Assembly (NCBI GenBank): GCA_013792135.1
Contig: VMSP01000082.1
Coordinates: 1-44,102, forward strand
From: Desulfocapsa sp.
Lineage (GTDB): Bacteria; Desulfobacterota; Desulfobulbia; Desulfobulbales; Desulfocapsaceae
DNA: 44,102 bases
Direction: 5' to 3'
Positions within the stretch are counted from its first letter, which is position 1. Each line of letters begins with the position of its first letter. A program made the position numbers and the translations under genes. The notes beneath the pieces are model-generated. The model did not search any database. It was not told the origin of the DNA and saw nothing but the letters and a program-made list of their open reading frames with translations. This document shows, piece by piece, positions 43,855-44,102 of this stretch.

Positions 43855-44102
43855 AGTGTCCCTGATTCTATTTTGGAATAAAGATGCCTGAGGGTCGTGG
43901 AAAAATCCTAAAGGGTGTATTTCCTGTCCTGCGGGGTAGGCGGGAAGCGCTCTATCTTTAATTCTACTTTGTCACATTACCCATCACTTTGCCGTTTGTA
44001 TGCAGAGTCAATGGAAGCTTGCCTTTGCCGGTGCCTGACATTCATCTGCCTGAAGACTTCTTCGTGAGTTATATCCCTCCGTGGAAGAAAGTGAGCAAGC
44101 AA

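Noticed and set aside
43977-44102. A 41-codon open frame on the minus strand entering from the right edge (ending RQASIDSAYKRQSDG)
   Set aside because: It could be the end of a gene beyond the window, but 41 open codons are expected by chance fairly often and no family is recognised.

Overview
This 44.1 kb window reads as the chromosome of a sulfate-reducing (or related sulfur-metabolising) Desulfobacterota bacterium. The strongest clue is a full-length DsrC with both C-terminal redox cysteines (32966-33283), next to a CbiK-type sirohydrochlorin chelatase. The many multidomain histidine kinases and the Desulfobulbales-like look of several proteins fit this, but the order is an inference, not a proof. 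Base composition is moderate and gene density is high.

Layout. At 1-122 lies the tail of an IS630-type transposase. At 180-4447 (minus) is a MacA/MacB-type export operon: adaptor, ATPase and two FtsX-type permeases. At 4525-8408 (minus) are rsmB, a lone receiver protein and a hybrid kinase carrying a complete phosphorelay. At 8550-11525 (plus) are an orphan amino-acid-type ABC ATPase with a glutamine amidotransferase, then a TPR-methyltransferase. At 11528-13589 (minus) are a hexapeptide-repeat protein and a tandem-CBS protein. At 13590-14288 is a gene-free scar with two diverged 95-bp direct repeats, the decayed start of a transposase, a minus-strand terminator and a perfect 24-bp-arm palindrome; a secreted beta-helix protein (14289-15521) follows. 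At 16064-17678 (minus) is a zinc/manganese-type ABC pair without a binding protein. At 18035-19914 (plus) are a small helical protein and an FAD oxidoreductase.

The main accessory region is 19983-28575 (minus): an unknown gene, then hsdM, a frameshifted hsdS, a BRO/DinD-like gene, hsdR and radC, nearly all overlapping or a few bases apart. This is a type I restriction-modification island with two extra genes built into it. Upstream on the same strand is a 1362-residue exported membrane protein with an internal duplication, whose family I do not recognise (28655-32743).

At 32966-38888 are core metabolic genes: dsrC and cbiK (minus), then citrate synthase, agmatinase and arginine decarboxylase (plus). 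The last two overlap and together make putrescine from arginine. At 39197-41494 (plus) are a secreted glycerophosphodiesterase with a proline-rich tail and a metallo-beta-lactamase-fold hydrolase, facing a PhnD-type sensor kinase (41503-43854, minus). No tRNA, rRNA or CRISPR array was seen. The best candidates for something undescribed are the giant duplicated membrane protein, the restriction island with its unknown first gene, and the repeat/palindrome scar.
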